Assembly: GCA_963576735.1 (NCBI GenBank)
Contig: OY755170.1
Coordinates: 24,350,875-24,414,874 of the forward strand
Source: Bedellia somnulentella
Lineage: Eukaryota; Arthropoda; Insecta; Lepidoptera; Bedelliidae
DNA: 64,000 bases
Direction of reading: 5' to 3'
Of the stretch, positions 1-12,700 are shown in pieces. The notes under the pieces are model-generated. The model was not told the DNA's origin. It ran no database searches and worked only from the letters and a program-made list of their open reading frames with translations. A program made the position numbers and the translations under genes. Each line of letters starts with the position of its first letter. Positions within the stretch are counted from its first letter, which is position 1.

Positions 1-201
1 CTGAACATGGTTGCTACAGATCGATGTATGTATGTATGTATTTTATATTGTATGCTGTAGGGTTATTTATTTAGGTGTCATTGTCACAAATATAGGACTG
101 ACTGAAAATCAGTGTTATGAGGTAAAACTCATAACAATATACTGAGTCAGAATCCTATTAGAGTAAGATCCCGGTGCCCCCAGACGTTACTTATTTTCTC
201 A

Positions 202-1845
202 TAAGAAATATAAATGGGATAAAGTAGTAGAAAGTAGAAAAGGCTGACACTAAGATTATCCACTATATCTGCAATTTCGTTGATCAAGCTAATTTTGTTA
301 TTCAGTGTTCTGACACCGATATTGCAGTAATTATGCTGGGCAATATGCATCATTTAAAAAATGATGACTCCCATGTGTGGATATTGACTGGCACTGGAAA
401 TAAAGTTAGATAAATTGATATCACTGAGATTTATAAACATTTAGGACCTACATTAAGCCGTTGCTTGCCAGGATTTCACGCAATAACTGGTTTTGATTAC
501 AATCCAGCTTTTTTTAGAAAAGGCAAGCAAAGGCCATTTAATGTATTGAAAAGAAAAGTAGAGTACCAGATAGCATTTATGAAACTCGGCGATGTAGACT
601 TATTCAGTGACTTAGAACTGGAGCAAAATGTGTTCAACACTATACAAAAATTTATTTGTGAACTGTACAACGTGGCTGGAATAATTGACGTAGATGCTTC
701 CCGACTCCAACTCTTCATCAACACTTATATGGTTTGTGACGTAAATGAAGAGTTCAATCGTAAAAATATGAAAAAACTTTGATGCTAGTAACTTACCACC
801 ATGCAAAAGTGAGCTTTCACAGCAGTTTCGACGAGCTAATTATATCACTAGTCTCTGGGAAAATGCTCATATGAAGAAAATTAGTATTTTTAGTCGTGAC
901 AATAATGGGTGGACGTTGAACGATAATAAATATCATTTTAACTGGTTCGATGGGGACCAATTGGCGAGTTTTGTCAGTGAATCGCTTCAAGAAGAATCAG
1001 GTATTATACTTTAAATTTGAATAATTGATATAACCGTATAACTCTTTGATTCTTAATTATGTTATTTTTGTTACAGAAAATGAAAGTAATATGGATGATA
1101 ATGATGATAGTCAATGCCAACATTGGGTTGATAATGACTTATCAAACTTAGACGATGGTGACAGTAAAGATCACGCTGAATGTTCAAACTACAAATAATC
1201 CGAAAGAAGAAAGACATGTATAGCTTTGTATAATTTTAAGATTTAATAAACATGATTTTTTTAAATAGTAGTATTCAATTTAACTCGATGATAATGATAA
1301 GATGTGAAACATAGGTTAAAGAAACTTATATTTATTATTTATAAAATTTTCTCAACCCAGATCACTTTAAAATACCTTGTAATCTTCAGGTTCGATTCCA
1401 TTTTTTTATGTAACGAATATTTAATCTCTCTTGATTATATCGAACAGAGCAGAATTTTAGCGACACTTTATGTATGTCTGGGGGATGTTTGACCCCTCCA
1501 ATTGGTCTGGCTGCTGACCAGGGGTGTTCAAATAGTTCCCCAAGTATCATACATAAAAATCAAGAGTGAGATTGTAAGTAAGAATATGTTATTTTTTTTG
1601 AAGCTTTTAAGCGTCTGGTAAGGGTAAGCGCCGATGGAAAGTGTCTGGCAATAATGATTATTAATTTTTAATAACAATATCTAACACATATGTAAAAATC
1701 AGCAATGAGAATTTTAAAAAAGTCAGCACTGTATTTATCTACCTTTAGCACCTGGTACTTATGAATTGGCCGTCGACCCAAGGTAGCAGGTATGCACACA
1801 CTCAAAGTACGTACTAACACTACTTTATCCCATTTATATTTCTTA
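202..1845 (+). mobile_element. Inner element with 27-bp TIRs carrying a gene fragment
   Basis: Positions 202-228 and 1819-1845 are perfect inverted copies over 27 bp (left arm starts TAAGAAATATAAATGGGATA). The left arm directly adjoins the left arm of the outer pair, so two inverted repeats share a boundary. The interval holds a broken coding sequence with its own intron and poly(A) signal. After 1845 the sequence continues as an unrelated repeat containing AGCTTCGCACGGGTAGC. No transposase is recognisable, so the superfamily is unknown. Confidence 0.6.
237..1198 (+). pseudogene. Decayed gene fragment, nuclease-like (SDTD...LPGFHAITG family)
   Basis: One reading frame runs from 237 and contains SDTDIAVIMLGNM, then LPGFHAITGFDYNPAFF, then DASNLPPCKSEL and NWFDGDQLASFVSESL. 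This resembles a family of uncharacterised arthropod and cnidarian proteins, often transposon-linked, whose SDTD acidic motif recalls PIN/FEN-type nucleases (from memory). The frame is broken by a stop at 411-413 and by one extra A in the A-run near 774. A splice donor after 1008 (TCAG|GTATT) and an acceptor ending at 1078 (TTTGTTACAG) join in phase to an acidic 40-residue C-terminus ending in a stop at 1198. AATAAA follows at 1245. The N-terminus is missing, because the fragment starts just inside the TIR. Likely dead. Confidence 0.6.
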
Positions 1846-2431
1846 CTAGTGGATCGTCCCAGCTTCGCACGGGTAGCGTTGTTTTTTTAAATATCTGAGG
1901 TTTCTTTCTTCAGTCCCTGCTTAAGCATTGTGAAATTCAGCGCAATGTTCTCAATTTATTTAACTTATAGCACTCCCTAAACAGAGTAGTTTGGTGATTT
2001 TGAATGGGCTTTAATGAACGGTTCAATATTTCCATTAAATAGCAAATTTTGGAATAAAACGCTATGAAGTATTTATAACAATCTGAAAAATAAATCATTA
2101 CGTGATGTAGGATGCAACTACTGGCGCCATCTAGTATGTTATATATAAATTAGTAAAGATTTGGTTTTGGTCACGGGCGCGCTGGCTTATTTTATGTATA
2201 ATTTCGGTGTTTGTCTACCGATTTCTATGATTCTTTTTTTATTGAATAGGTAATAATGTTACCTTTTTTAAATTAGGGATGAGTGAGAGGTTTACAAACG
2301 TAAGAGTAAACAAATATAATCAGAATGTTCCGAACTGCTAAGCTATCAGGAATTACACGTGTTATTGTGAGTCAACCGTAAAAGATAGACATAAATTGTT
2401 AAGGATTTTTTTTAGATAATTTTATGCAGAA
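1846..2431. other. Non-coding spacer with old repeat remnants
   Basis: There is no coding signal. The first 30 bp contain AGCTTCGCACGGGTAGC, a motif typical of the ends of widespread lepidopteran repeats. The rest is AT-rich unique-looking sequence leading into the tandem array. Confidence 0.4.
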
Positions 2432-2662
2432 TTTTTCCGTCATACATGATTTCTATGTAAGTTTAACCATTAAGGCTGCACACGCGACGGAAGCTTAAAA
2501 AATGGAGTAACTTCTCCCGTTTTCCCAAAATTTCCCAAAATTCCCCTTTACTACTCTGCTGGAAAGTATACAAAAACTTGCGCAGGAGTATGAAGAATAA
2601 TTGTACCAAGTTTCGTTAGAATCCGTCGAGTAGTTTTTGTTTCCATAAGGAACATACAAACC

Positions 2663-2712
<50 letters not shown>

Positions 2713-3061
2713 AATTTTACTGATTGCATTTTCGGCATCAGTATCGATCCCTAATCATCACCTGATAGTTATTTTGAAAATATATTTCATGTACAGAATT
2801 GACCTCTCTACAGATTTATTATAAGTATAGATTTTCCGTCATACATGATTTCTATGTAAGTTTAACCATTAAGGCTGCACACGCGACGGAAGCTTAAAAA
2901 ATGGAGTAACTTCTCCCGTTTTCCCAAAATTTCCCAAAATTCCCCTTTACTACTCTGCTGGAAAGTATACAAAAACCTGCGCAGGAGTATGAAGAATAAT
3001 TGTACCAAGTTTCGTTAGAATCCGTCGAGTAGTTTTTGTTTCCATAAGGAACATACAAACC

Positions 3062-3107
<46 letters not shown>

Positions 3108-3459
3108 AATTTTACTGATTGCATTTTCGGCATCAGTATCGATCCCTAATCATCACCTGATAGTTATTTTGAAAATATATTTCATGTACAGAATTGACCT
3201 CTCTACAGATTTATTATAAGTATAGAAGATTTTCCGTCATACATGATTTCTATGTAAGTTTAACCATTAAGGCTGCACACGCGACGGAAGCTTAAAAAAT
3301 GGAGTAACTTCTCCCGTTTTCCCAAAATTTCCCAAAATTCCCCTTTACTACTCTGCTGGGAAGTATACAAAAACCTGCGCAGGAGTATGAAGAATAATTG
3401 TACCAAGTTTCGTTAGAATCCGTCGAGTAGTTTTTGTTTCCATAAGGAACATACAAACC

Positions 3460-3521
<62 letters not shown>

Positions 3522-3640
3522 AATTTTACTGATTGCATTTTCGGCATCAGTATCGATCCCTAATCATCACCTGATAGTTATTTTGAAAATATATTTCATG
3601 TACAGAATTGACCTCTCTACAGATTTATTAAAAGTATAGA
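2432..3640. repeat. Three tandem 400-bp units with internal (CAGA)n
   Basis: Units begin with TTTTCCGTCATACATGATTT at about 2432, 2832 and 3230 and end with TTATTATAAGTATAGA or a close variant, so the period is about 398-410 bp. They are nearly identical to one another. The clearest differences are the number of GACA/CAGA repeats (about 2664-2710, 3060-3104, 3460-3518) and a few substitutions. Each unit also contains CCGACAGA preceded by TTTCCATAAGGAACATACAAA. The minus-strand open frame over the array is a run of Ser-Val-Cys-Leu from the tetranucleotide and is not a gene. Confidence 0.9.
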
Positions 3641-3679
3641 TGAGAAAATAAGTAACGTCTGGGGGCACCGGTATCTTGG

Positions 3680-4580
3680 ACTATATTCGTTGTTGTGCAT
3701 AATTTTTAATTTATGTTTTTTTTATGTTTTAAGATTTTTAAGTTTTGTTTTTTATTGTGTTCTTTTGACATGTTTTATGTTTTTTTTTTTATGTAGCATT
3801 AATTTAATTTGCAGTTTTTCTTTTCTTTTTTTATGGAAGGAGTTTATTAAGTACATTTCAAGTTACTTTAATACTTTGCTATTCTATACAGATAAAAAAA
3901 TATTTTATTAATCGGTTTAATATTGTGCATAAAGCTCTTTATGATTAGAATATCTAGTAGTTGATTTTATGTATTAAAACACTGCTCATGCTGAAACTAA
4001 ATTGGCACCGTTTGAACAAGTATTTGGTAAAAATACTCAGCACCTAGTTATTTGACCAACGGCTACTTAGATCCCATGTACTTGACTCATGAAAGTTGCC
4101 CCGTCATTGGAACGCGAGTATCCTTTTCAAACCACAATTAAATAAAATAATAAGGTTAGCTAAGTAATATAGAACCGTCTAAAAGATTTAGGTAACAAGG
4201 ATTTAAAAATACTTATCAATAGTATATCTATTGCTTGGGAGACAAAGTAGAGAGGAGTAATATTGTGAAATAAAATATCTTTACATGTCTCTTCATTATG
4301 TTCATGTTTATGTTCTCACATCGCTCTAAATAACGAGACTACAGTTAGCCTCACCTTAAATTCGCGGAAAAAGATGGGATATATTCACTCACTTACTTTT
4401 GCCGTATGTTTAAATTGAGGTATCATAGACTACCCCCATTACAAGAAAAACCTTACCTTCATAAGGTAATTGATGTTATTATGTATTGTAAAGTTATTGC
4501 TCCCTCTGCTTCTTGATAAAAGGGTATTGCGGCAGCAGGTGCGTAAAGCACATAATATTTATAGCATACATTTATAATAC
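3680..4580. other. Intergenic, nothing recognised
   Basis: AT-rich sequence with T-rich tracts. The open frame at 3690-3911 is a T-rich artefact (mostly Phe, Leu, Cys and Tyr). No splice-coherent coding, TIR or SINE signature was seen. Confidence 0.4.
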
Positions 4581-4597
4581 GCACATAATATAAGCAC

Positions 4598-4868
4598 ATA
4601 ATCCTATTAATATTATAAAGGCGAAAGTTTGTAAGTATGGATGTATGGATCTTTGTTACTCTTTCACGTAAAAACTACAGAATGGATTTGAATGAAACTT
4701 TACCACAATATAGCTTATACATCAGAATAACACATAGGCTATAGCTTATACATCAGAATAACACATAGGCTACAATTTTTGAGGTTTTATTAAATTAATT
4801 AAAAAAACGTCTTAAGCTTTGTCATAAGCAAATTTGACAGTACGAAGTCTGTTGGGTCAGCTAGTATT
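4598..4868 (+). mobile_element. RTE/SINE-type repeat fragment ending GGGTCAGCTAGTA
   Basis: Starts near TATTATAAAGGCGAAAGTTTG and continues with CTCTTTCACGTAAAAACTAC, ending at CTGTTGGGTCAGCTAGTA. This layout is that of a very common lepidopteran non-LTR-related repeat. A 32-33 bp internal tandem duplication (TATAGCTTATACATCAGAAT twice) lies at about 4709-4772. It has no coding capacity. Confidence 0.55.
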
Positions 4869-4869
4869 T

Positions 4870-6340
4870 ATATAATTTAGTGTGTAACTTCAAGCTGTTT
4901 GGTGTCGACTTATAATAACGGGGCGATTTTAGATTTCTTAGATTTTTATTCTGAATCTCTGGCTATCTCTTTCAGGTATTTGTAGTCAGAGACATAGGAT
5001 ATATAGGTAAGGTGAGGTAAGGATTTCGCTAGAATGTTGTCACGACACGAGGTTAATTAATAGTTAATATTTGATCATTTAACTTATATTATTATTATTT
5101 TAAAGAAAGATTGTTTATTATTCACATTTGATGATGAGTAACAGCAATTTGTAATCGGTGTTTCAATAGGACATAAATCTAATTAGACAATTATTGTAAA
5201 CATTATACATTTATAAATGGTCATTACAGGATTATAAAATACACCTTAGTGGTCGCATTAAGCTATTTATTTTAGATATTATTCCTTAGTTATGGCGTAA
5301 GAACATCTGAACAGTTTTTTACTCTTTTTTGACAATGACCCACATATATTGTGCCGAAGACATAGAAACGTCTTGTTATTCAAATAAAGTGTCAACAACT
5401 AAATATAAGGATTATATACCGATTAGATTTGGATGAAAAGAATACTTTGGTCGGAAATCGATTTATGATACGGCAAATAGTCTGTTTAAGGGTAGGAAAG
5501 AAGGACTACTAAATGTCACTTTTTAAAAAAAAAACTTAAAATAAGCGGTGTAAACATAATATCAAAAAAAGTTTCATCTAATTCTAAAGGTTCTAGCCCT
5601 AGGCCTAGGTCTTAAACAAACGAGATGGTTCCAGCATCTTATCCATTTTCGTTCGGACGAAATTATAGTTATAATCTAGAAGCGTAAACCTTAGGTCTGT
5701 GATTTTCTCCGTTTGCGTATATATTTATTTATTACACATGCACTGTTTGTCTGTAACACTTTAACAGTCATATAATGATAGTTTTTCAAATTGATGTATT
5801 GCTGTTGCCGCTATAACAGTAAATACGAAATAGTACATTTAAATAATAATACCTATTTAATGGGGATCCCATACAATACAACAAACGTTACTGAACATTT
5901 CTGCTTGATATTGATAACGGAAACAGACGCTTTATTTTTTATGTTTGAAATAATAATAAATATCAGGTGTGTATCCATATAAAGAAGTATTAATTTATTG
6001 ACTGTTATTAAAAAGAAAAGAGATTTTCAAGTTGAGTGACGTCATAACACCCATCAGCTGCATAAATATATAATAATGAGACATACTAAGGTCACATTAA
6101 AGTTAATACTATTCATACAGACACGATTGATCCCATTAAATTATTTCTGCTTCGTAGAATGGTCAGTTTTTACTAATACTGAAAATGGGTAAGATTTGTT
6201 TTTTGTTTGTTCGAATAGGCTTCGGAACTGCAGAACAGATTACATAAAACAACCTTCAGAAAGAAGTAAGGAGAAAACAACATCCTTCAGAACCTACATA
6301 GGCTATAAAATATCAAGCTTATTGCCATGGGGAGAGCAGC
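4870..6340. other. Intergenic, no gene seen
   Basis: AT-rich. Short open frames (for example 5791-5982) show no family resemblance or codon signal. No structural repeat was identified. Confidence 0.35.
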
Positions 6341-6349
6341 CAACTAAAA

Positions 6350-6660
6350 CGTTTTTAGTTTTTAGGTTCCGTAGTAAATAAGAAACCCTTTAATATTCTC
6401 ACTTTAAATACACTAGGATCATTTCTGTCAATCTGTCAGTCCACGGCATAGCTCAGAGACCAAGGAACCAAGGAAATGGTAGAAAAAAATTGGACATATT
6501 TTTTTTAGGCTACACCTAAAGAGGGGGTGGGTGGTTTTATGGTCTCATTGAATATTTTTGGAGGGGTAGGGGATATCAATGGAAATGTCTTGCAGAAACG
6601 TTTTGAGTTTCCAACACGACTTTTTAAATTAGGGTCCACTTGATACTTCGAAATAATAAG
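6350..6660 (+). repeat. GGTTCCGTA-family repeat, copy 1
   Basis: Begins TTTTTAGGTTCCGTAGTA and contains CTGTCAATCTGTCAGTCC, then GAGGGGGTGGGTGGTTTTAT and GGAGGGGTAGGGGATATC. The last 160 bp are repeated in diverged form at 7545-7720. It belongs to a widespread lepidopteran repeat class with a GTTCCGTA...ACGGAACC head and a CTGTCTGTC stretch; a better copy lies at 39143-39740. Confidence 0.5.
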
Positions 6661-7267
6661 TATTTTTTTAGAGATTACTTTTATATTGTTTTCACCGACA
6701 CGAAAACTTTACAGACAACGTTTTTTGCGCCTAAAAAGTTATTTTTTCATCGCGTCAAATAACATACAGTACAAACACAAAAAAAAACAGATAGTGAATA
6801 AAGGAAAGAAAATGCGACAGAGTGTTGTGCACGGTAGTCAGTGTCTACCCCAATGGGAACTAATGGTTAAATATAGGTTGTCGTGAACAAAATTAGTCCC
6901 CTTTTCAGCTAATGTTCGTTTAAATAATTCAGAATTTTTTGCGCGTTTATAAATTACTTTGTCCTTTACTAAACGTCTTCAATATTTAAATGGCGTCATG
7001 GTCATGCACACTGAGAGATAATGGGAGACTGAACAATGACGATAGTACTACACCTTTTTATCATTTTGTGTTCGCCTCCAAGTCTATATTATTACTGATT
7101 ATTATCAGATAACAAGAGGGAAAACATTTAAAGGAAATTCGCTCATCATCATAAATAAAGACTGTACCGTGATTTGTTTGGCGCTTGGACCATATTTAAA
7201 TGCTTGAATCAAAGTTTGGTATACTATTGGCTACTAATTTTCTTCCTTTTCTTTCTTTCTTATATGA

Positions 7268-7430
7268 CTAAGTACAACTTAGTCACCTGGGTTTCCTCAC
7301 AATATTTTCGCTCACCGTGAACAACAAAGATAAATTAACCACATATATGAGTTTCAATAAGACTCATTGGCCCGACTAGGGGATCGAACCGACGACGCGA
7401 CTCGATAAGCGCATATCGAACCAACATTCT
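7268..7430 (-). mobile_element. tRNA-headed SINE (family tS2), degenerate
   Basis: On the minus strand a pol III box-B-like GGTTCGATCCCC (about 7380-7391) is followed by CCACG/AGGAAACCCAGGTGACTAAGT-type sequence. This corresponds to the body of the family seen more clearly at 25838 and 10010. No intact box A is visible. Confidence 0.45.
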
Positions 7431-7499
7431 TGCTTGATTATTAAACTATTACAGCTGGGTAAAAATTCTGATAAAGTGTATTGATATCATGATGATCAG

Positions 7500-7745
7500 T
7501 GTTACTAAAATGACGATAGACTACCCCCTATCGTGATGCAACCGAGAAAATAGAACAAAAAATTGGTACATAACATTTTTAGGCTACACCTAAAGAAGGG
7601 GTGGGTGGTTTTTTGGTCTCATTAAAACATTTTGTGTGGGGTAGGGAATATCGAATGAAACGTCTCGCACAATTACTTTTACATTGCCAACACGAATTTT
7701 GGGTGGGTTTTGACCATAGTTACACTATCAAAGCAAAACCAGGGT
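7500..7745 (+). repeat. Partial second copy of the 6500-6650 repeat
   Basis: Contains GGCTACACCTAAAG followed by AGGGGTGGGTGGTTTTTTGG and TGGGGTAGGGAATATC, parallel to 6510-6640 with about 20% divergence by eye. The head portion is missing. Confidence 0.5.
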
Positions 7746-8032
7746 AATATAAATTCAAAGTGACAATAATTTCAAGTCATATTCAGAAATATATGTTCCT
7801 CCGCCATCCCTTCGTCGATATACCGCGTTTAAGTTTGAGTTGAGTGGAGTGTTACTATACATAGAATAGTAAAAACCCATAAAAAACACTTATTAAATTT
7901 CTAATTTTATCAGACTAGTAAACAAATTTGTAGTCATCATGTAATCGTGTTTATAAAGCAGTGAAACCGGTGATGGTTAAAAATATAATGAATCATAAAA
8001 GATACGTTAAATTTGCTCATAACGAGGGTTTG

Positions 8033-8130
8033 TTTACATACATATACTCACGGCTATAATAGCGGCGGGGTAGCCAGAGCAGCGGAATAAGAAATTTATC
8101 GCCACTTTCGGATGTTGATTGGGATCAATA
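8033..8130 (-). mobile_element. SN retroposon, 3' fragment
   Basis: Minus-strand copy of the SN family 3' end: tail and ACATATACTCACGGCTATAA, then GGGGTAGCCAGAGC and CCACTTTCGGATGTTGAT. The 5' half is missing, so this is either a 5'-truncated insertion or an old broken copy. Confidence 0.75.
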
Positions 8131-9149
8131 ATCTGTAACGAACACACACGGGAAATAATGTGCTACACTACACAGATTTGTAAATTAGGTTAGTTGACTT
8201 AAACACTAATTTATTTAAGAAATATTGTTTTATATTTTCAATACAACTAGTATATATTTTAAGGATAAACAACTACTTTTCTTTATCAATTTCTGTATAT
8301 TTGAATCGCTTATTGCAATCACGCTATTTTTGTAAAGATCGCCTTTAGTGAGTTGCGATTGCGAGCCGCATCACGTGCCAATTAGTTGGAAATACCAATT
8401 ATAATGCGGTTTACGTATTAATTATTTTGCCGGATTGGTCGCGATATCAAATCCTTGAAATAAACTAAGATGTATTAAGCAGACGACTAAATTTTTCTCA
8501 CATAGATTTTAATAAGAAATTAGTCTTTAATGAATTATAAATTATTTACCTCTATTTCCAACGGCTACGGAAACACGTGTATTATAAAATGTGATAAACA
8601 ATGGTTATCTTAATTTCACACTCGACAAACCCATTGCGCTACATTCGCAAATAGCAATCGCGACATCCGACCGCTGAGCAAACTCTCACACAACTGACTG
8701 TAACCGAAAACAAATATTGTTTTAACCTGTTTTGTTTTAATTGTAAACGGTTTTTTATAGGCTGAACATTTTAGGAGATAACTATGCACCTTGCCGAAAC
8801 TAGCGTAGCGGGGATCCTGGGGCTGGCACATATTTTGCGCAAAGAATAAGCATTGCCATACAGAGGGGTAAAGTCAGCCTTTTAGAATTTTGCCCCTTAA
8901 CGGCAGTGATAATGAAAATACTTTTATATATTAAATAATATTATATTTTTAGTGTACCTACCTACTATCTTGTACGCACTCACATATTTTATAATTAAAT
9001 TGTAAATACTTCTATTATGCATAATTTGTATTCTGTGAATGAAAATGTATATTAAATTTATTGGTGGTCAACATTCTAAAATTTAGAGATGATTTGAACC
9101 TCCGTTTGAATGAGTAAAATAAAATCAATGTAATAACGTAGCAGCAACC

Positions 9150-9430
9150 GCCCCGTAAGGCTACTCGCAGAGGGGATATCACGTTAAATGGCATGATCTC
9201 AAAATCAAAGTATACGCCATGTATATCTAAAGGGTGGTAAAGGTACTATTACTTCTAACCTATGGAGGGTAGAGATATTCTGACACAAGACATTTGGGTC
9301 AACTGGTTCGAGGTACCCACCTTTTATTTCGACAGTGCATTCACATGATAGGGGCAGGTCTATAGCCGAGGCCTTGTGCTCACTCCCTATCGCCTATTAA
9401 TCCTTGGGCACGTAGAGAGCACCCTTAAAG
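9150..9430 (-). mobile_element. Degenerate tS2-type SINE
   Basis: Contains GTGCATTCACATGATAGGGGCAGG, the diverged reverse complement of the CCCTATCACGTGAGTACACTG module of tS2, preceded by an eroded region with GGTACTATTACTTCTAACC. Old copy just upstream of the CCDC13 gene. Confidence 0.4.
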
Positions 9431-9707
9431 TTGTTTGGATACTATAAAGACCCTTGAATATCTTTATTGAGATAAATCTTAGGTAAAACATAGCTAACTA
9501 CGAGTATACTACATAGCAAAGTACCTGATTTAATTTACTTCCATGGTTTAACTTCGTATCAAAACTTTTCGCACGATATTGTTTTTGTTTTTCATTTCCC
9601 TTCCTACCACCATATTCTTTTAAGTTGGCGTTCAGCTGTCATTTTTATTCAAGTGATTTACATTAATTTTATTATCTGCCAAATACATAATTAAGCCAAA
9701 ATTCAGA

Positions 9708-12700
9708 ATGGCTAAAAATTACTCGCGCAATATAGATGAAACAGACGAAATGAAAATCAAGCTATTGACTGCACTCGGAGCTCCGGATTCCAATGATGCG
9801 CTGTATCCAGAGGAGCTGAATACACATTTACTGGAGCAGCTTAAGGTGAAATTTATGTCTGATTTATTCTTTATCACAAGCCGGTGTGTAGGGCTGCCTC
9901 TGTTTACGTGGAAATACTGTTCAGGTAAAACATGGGCGCCCTGAACGGTTACTCACGATTATGACTCGTTAAATCTAGGAAAAATAATACATTCGACCAC
10001 TTCGGGGTTTTACGGGGTACCTTAAAGGTGCAGGAAAACGTCGTGAGGAAACCCACATGGCTGAGTTGTACTTAGTCATGTGACAGTGTATTCGTACAAA
10101 ACGGCGATAGGCCTGCCCCCTATCACGTGAGTACACTGTCCATGCAAAACGTGGGTACTCTGAACACCAGGTGACAAAGTCACGTGATGTTCAGAAGTAT
10201 TAGTACCTCTGCCAACCCCTTCGGGGATATTCGGCGTGAACGTTTATGTTATTATATTATTATGTTATGTTATATGTATTATGAAAAGATGTAGGAAAGG
10301 ATATTGGTAACTGATGTGGCTTTTTTTAATCTAACTTCCTTTTCACTTCGTTCTAGGTAATTTATAGATTCTGCCTTCGGTTCAGGATGGTTACGTAGTG
10401 ATTAACCATATAGGTGGATGATCATTACATACCATTACATTTGTTCCAGGTTATGACATGTGAGAATAATGGGCTCAGAAAATGTGTCATGGCTAAAGAT
10501 CAAGAGATTAAGGAACTTACCGCAACAGTTGCTGATCTGAACCAAAGGATTCGCGACTTAATTTCTGGAGGAGGTCCAGCTATATCATCTAAATCAGCCG
10601 GAGTTATAAGTGGGAAAATCACAGATTTATGTAAACAAAACCGGCATCTAGTAGCGGAACTTGAAGGATATAAAACTAAAAACTCTATTTTGGAAAGAAA
10701 AATAATGGAACTAGAAATCAAAACTAAATCAGCGCAACTACACGTCTGTGTTTGTAATGAAGAACCAGACGATACTAATAGCGATGAACTTAAAGAGTTA
10801 AACAACAAGTTGGCTGTTGTTAACAAGAAACTGATGGAAAGCAAAAGTAAAAATTTAGAACTAAAAAATGATATTTTGGTGGCTACTAAAATACTACAGC
10901 AAGAGTTAGGTGAAAAGTTTACTAATATAAAGAATTTACAAAATGATTTAGCTGGTTGGAAAGGAAGAGCGCAACAAATACTACTACTTCAACAGAAAAT
11001 TGCTGACTATGAGGAGAAATTAAATGGGAGAAATAAAGATATTGTTGACATCAAAAAGAGAGACCAAGCTCAAGTAAACAATCTTAAATTGCCTTAAATC
11101 GTTGTGGATAAAACATAATATAATAACTTATATTGTGACATTTTTATTTCAGCTCATCAAAGATTTGGAATTAAGAAGGAAACGGGAAATAGATCAGTCT
11201 CTTAAAGAGTTTGAAGCATTGAAAACGGAAAATAAGGAATTGAAGAAAAAACTGGACGGTGCTAAATGCAGAATTAGGAACTTAGAATGTGATGTTACTA
11301 TGGTGAAACAAAAGATGCACACGTTGTTGGAAAAGAGTCACCATGATGATACTCTTATAAATGAACAAAGAGTGAGTATAATCGGTTAAAGTTTTAATAT
11401 TTCATTTACTGAAACGACACTTATATTAAGTGTTTTATCGGAATACGGCAAAACCAAAAGGAAGTTTAATAATTTTGGCAGTCCGTATTCTACACATGTA
11501 TGAATTATGTCCGTACGACTATGTTCCCCGTAGCTTCTAAACCACTGAACCGATTGTAATGAAGGAGATGTCACAAGATTTGCATAGATATTGCGGGTTT
11601 TTTTTTTTAAAATGAATAAATATATATATATATATATATATGACGAAATATAAATTTCGGAATGTTACATCTATAATAATTTGGTAAATGGATAGGAACA
11701 TCAGTCTCGTGATAGCTTAGCTATACCACATATTCTATGTTATAAAATACCACCGACTACTTTATCCCCGAAGGGGCGGCAGAGGTTCCTAATACTTGTG
11801 TGCATCACGTTACACTATGACCACTTGGTGTTCGAATTAGCAAAGTTTGGAATTGGAGAATGTACTCCCGTGATAGGGAACAGCCCATCGCCGTTTTGTA
11901 CGAATACACTGTCTCATGATTAGCGATTTCTTCCCGCACCGTGATAAACTACACATATGACTTTTCAAGGATGAACAACCCACAAGTTAAACACGTGGCT
12001 ACCACTAACTTAGTATTACACAACATTTCATAATAAATACAAATAGTGTAAAGGAATTCACAAAAGACTTACATTTCATAAGGAAATATTAATATTGATA
12101 TAGTTTTTTATTGTCGGTATGCGATAAGTTTTGTTTCGATATAATTAATGGCAAGATTCTAAATTGATTACGTCTAGCGAAGAGAGGACCGGTGTAAATC
12201 AAACTTTGTAAAGAAATATGATTTCAATACCGACTGCACCGCGCATCGTGCTTGGCTCACCAGACCTACGTTTGATATCAAACATTACCTATTTACGGTT
12301 AACTATAAAAATAGTTTCATTATTTACAAAAAGTAAATCTTAAATTTAAGCAATTAGAAAAACCCGATTGACAAAAAATATTAACATAAGATTATCTCTG
12401 TGAAATGATGATATAAATTATATCGGTTACAAGAAATATTATGACGAAATCATGGATTTTTATTAAGCTTTATTAAATGCCTTTATAAATAAATGGGCCA
12501 TACCGACCGCTTTTAATAAACAAATCTCGTAATTGTTGGGTAATCAACGCTACAATAACTAATAGTTAAAGGGTCCTTACTAACAAATAATATAATTAAT
12601 AAAACAGTGTCACGTCACTACTTATCCATTACGTACGATAGAAAAAATCAACTACAGAAAAGAGTAAAGTCATAAACGAATTTATTCATCGTAATCAACA

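Larger units (their letters stand above)
165..3677. repeat. Outer inverted repeat pair (38 bp), possible transposon ends
   Basis: Positions 165-202 and 3640-3677 are inverted copies of each other over 38 bp with about one mismatch; the core reads CCGGTGCCCCCAGACGTTAC. The right arm abuts the end of the third tandem unit below. The arms could be the TIRs of one 3.5-kb composite element, or two solo ends of one family in opposite orientation. I see no clear target-site duplication outside them. Seen directly: the inverted match. Inferred: that the arms bound a single element. Confidence 0.55.

Noticed and set aside
2894..3133. Minus-strand open frame with Ser-Val-Cys-Leu repeats
   Set aside because: It is the translation of the (CAGA)n tract inside the tandem array, with no other coding signal.
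2660..3520. CRISPR-like array
   Set aside because: The three repeats are 400 bp long and the short repeat is an uninterrupted tetranucleotide; no unique spacers of CRISPR size are present.
10500..10844. Minus-strand 114-residue open frame opposite CCDC13 exon 2
   Set aside because: It is the shadow of a conserved coiled-coil exon.
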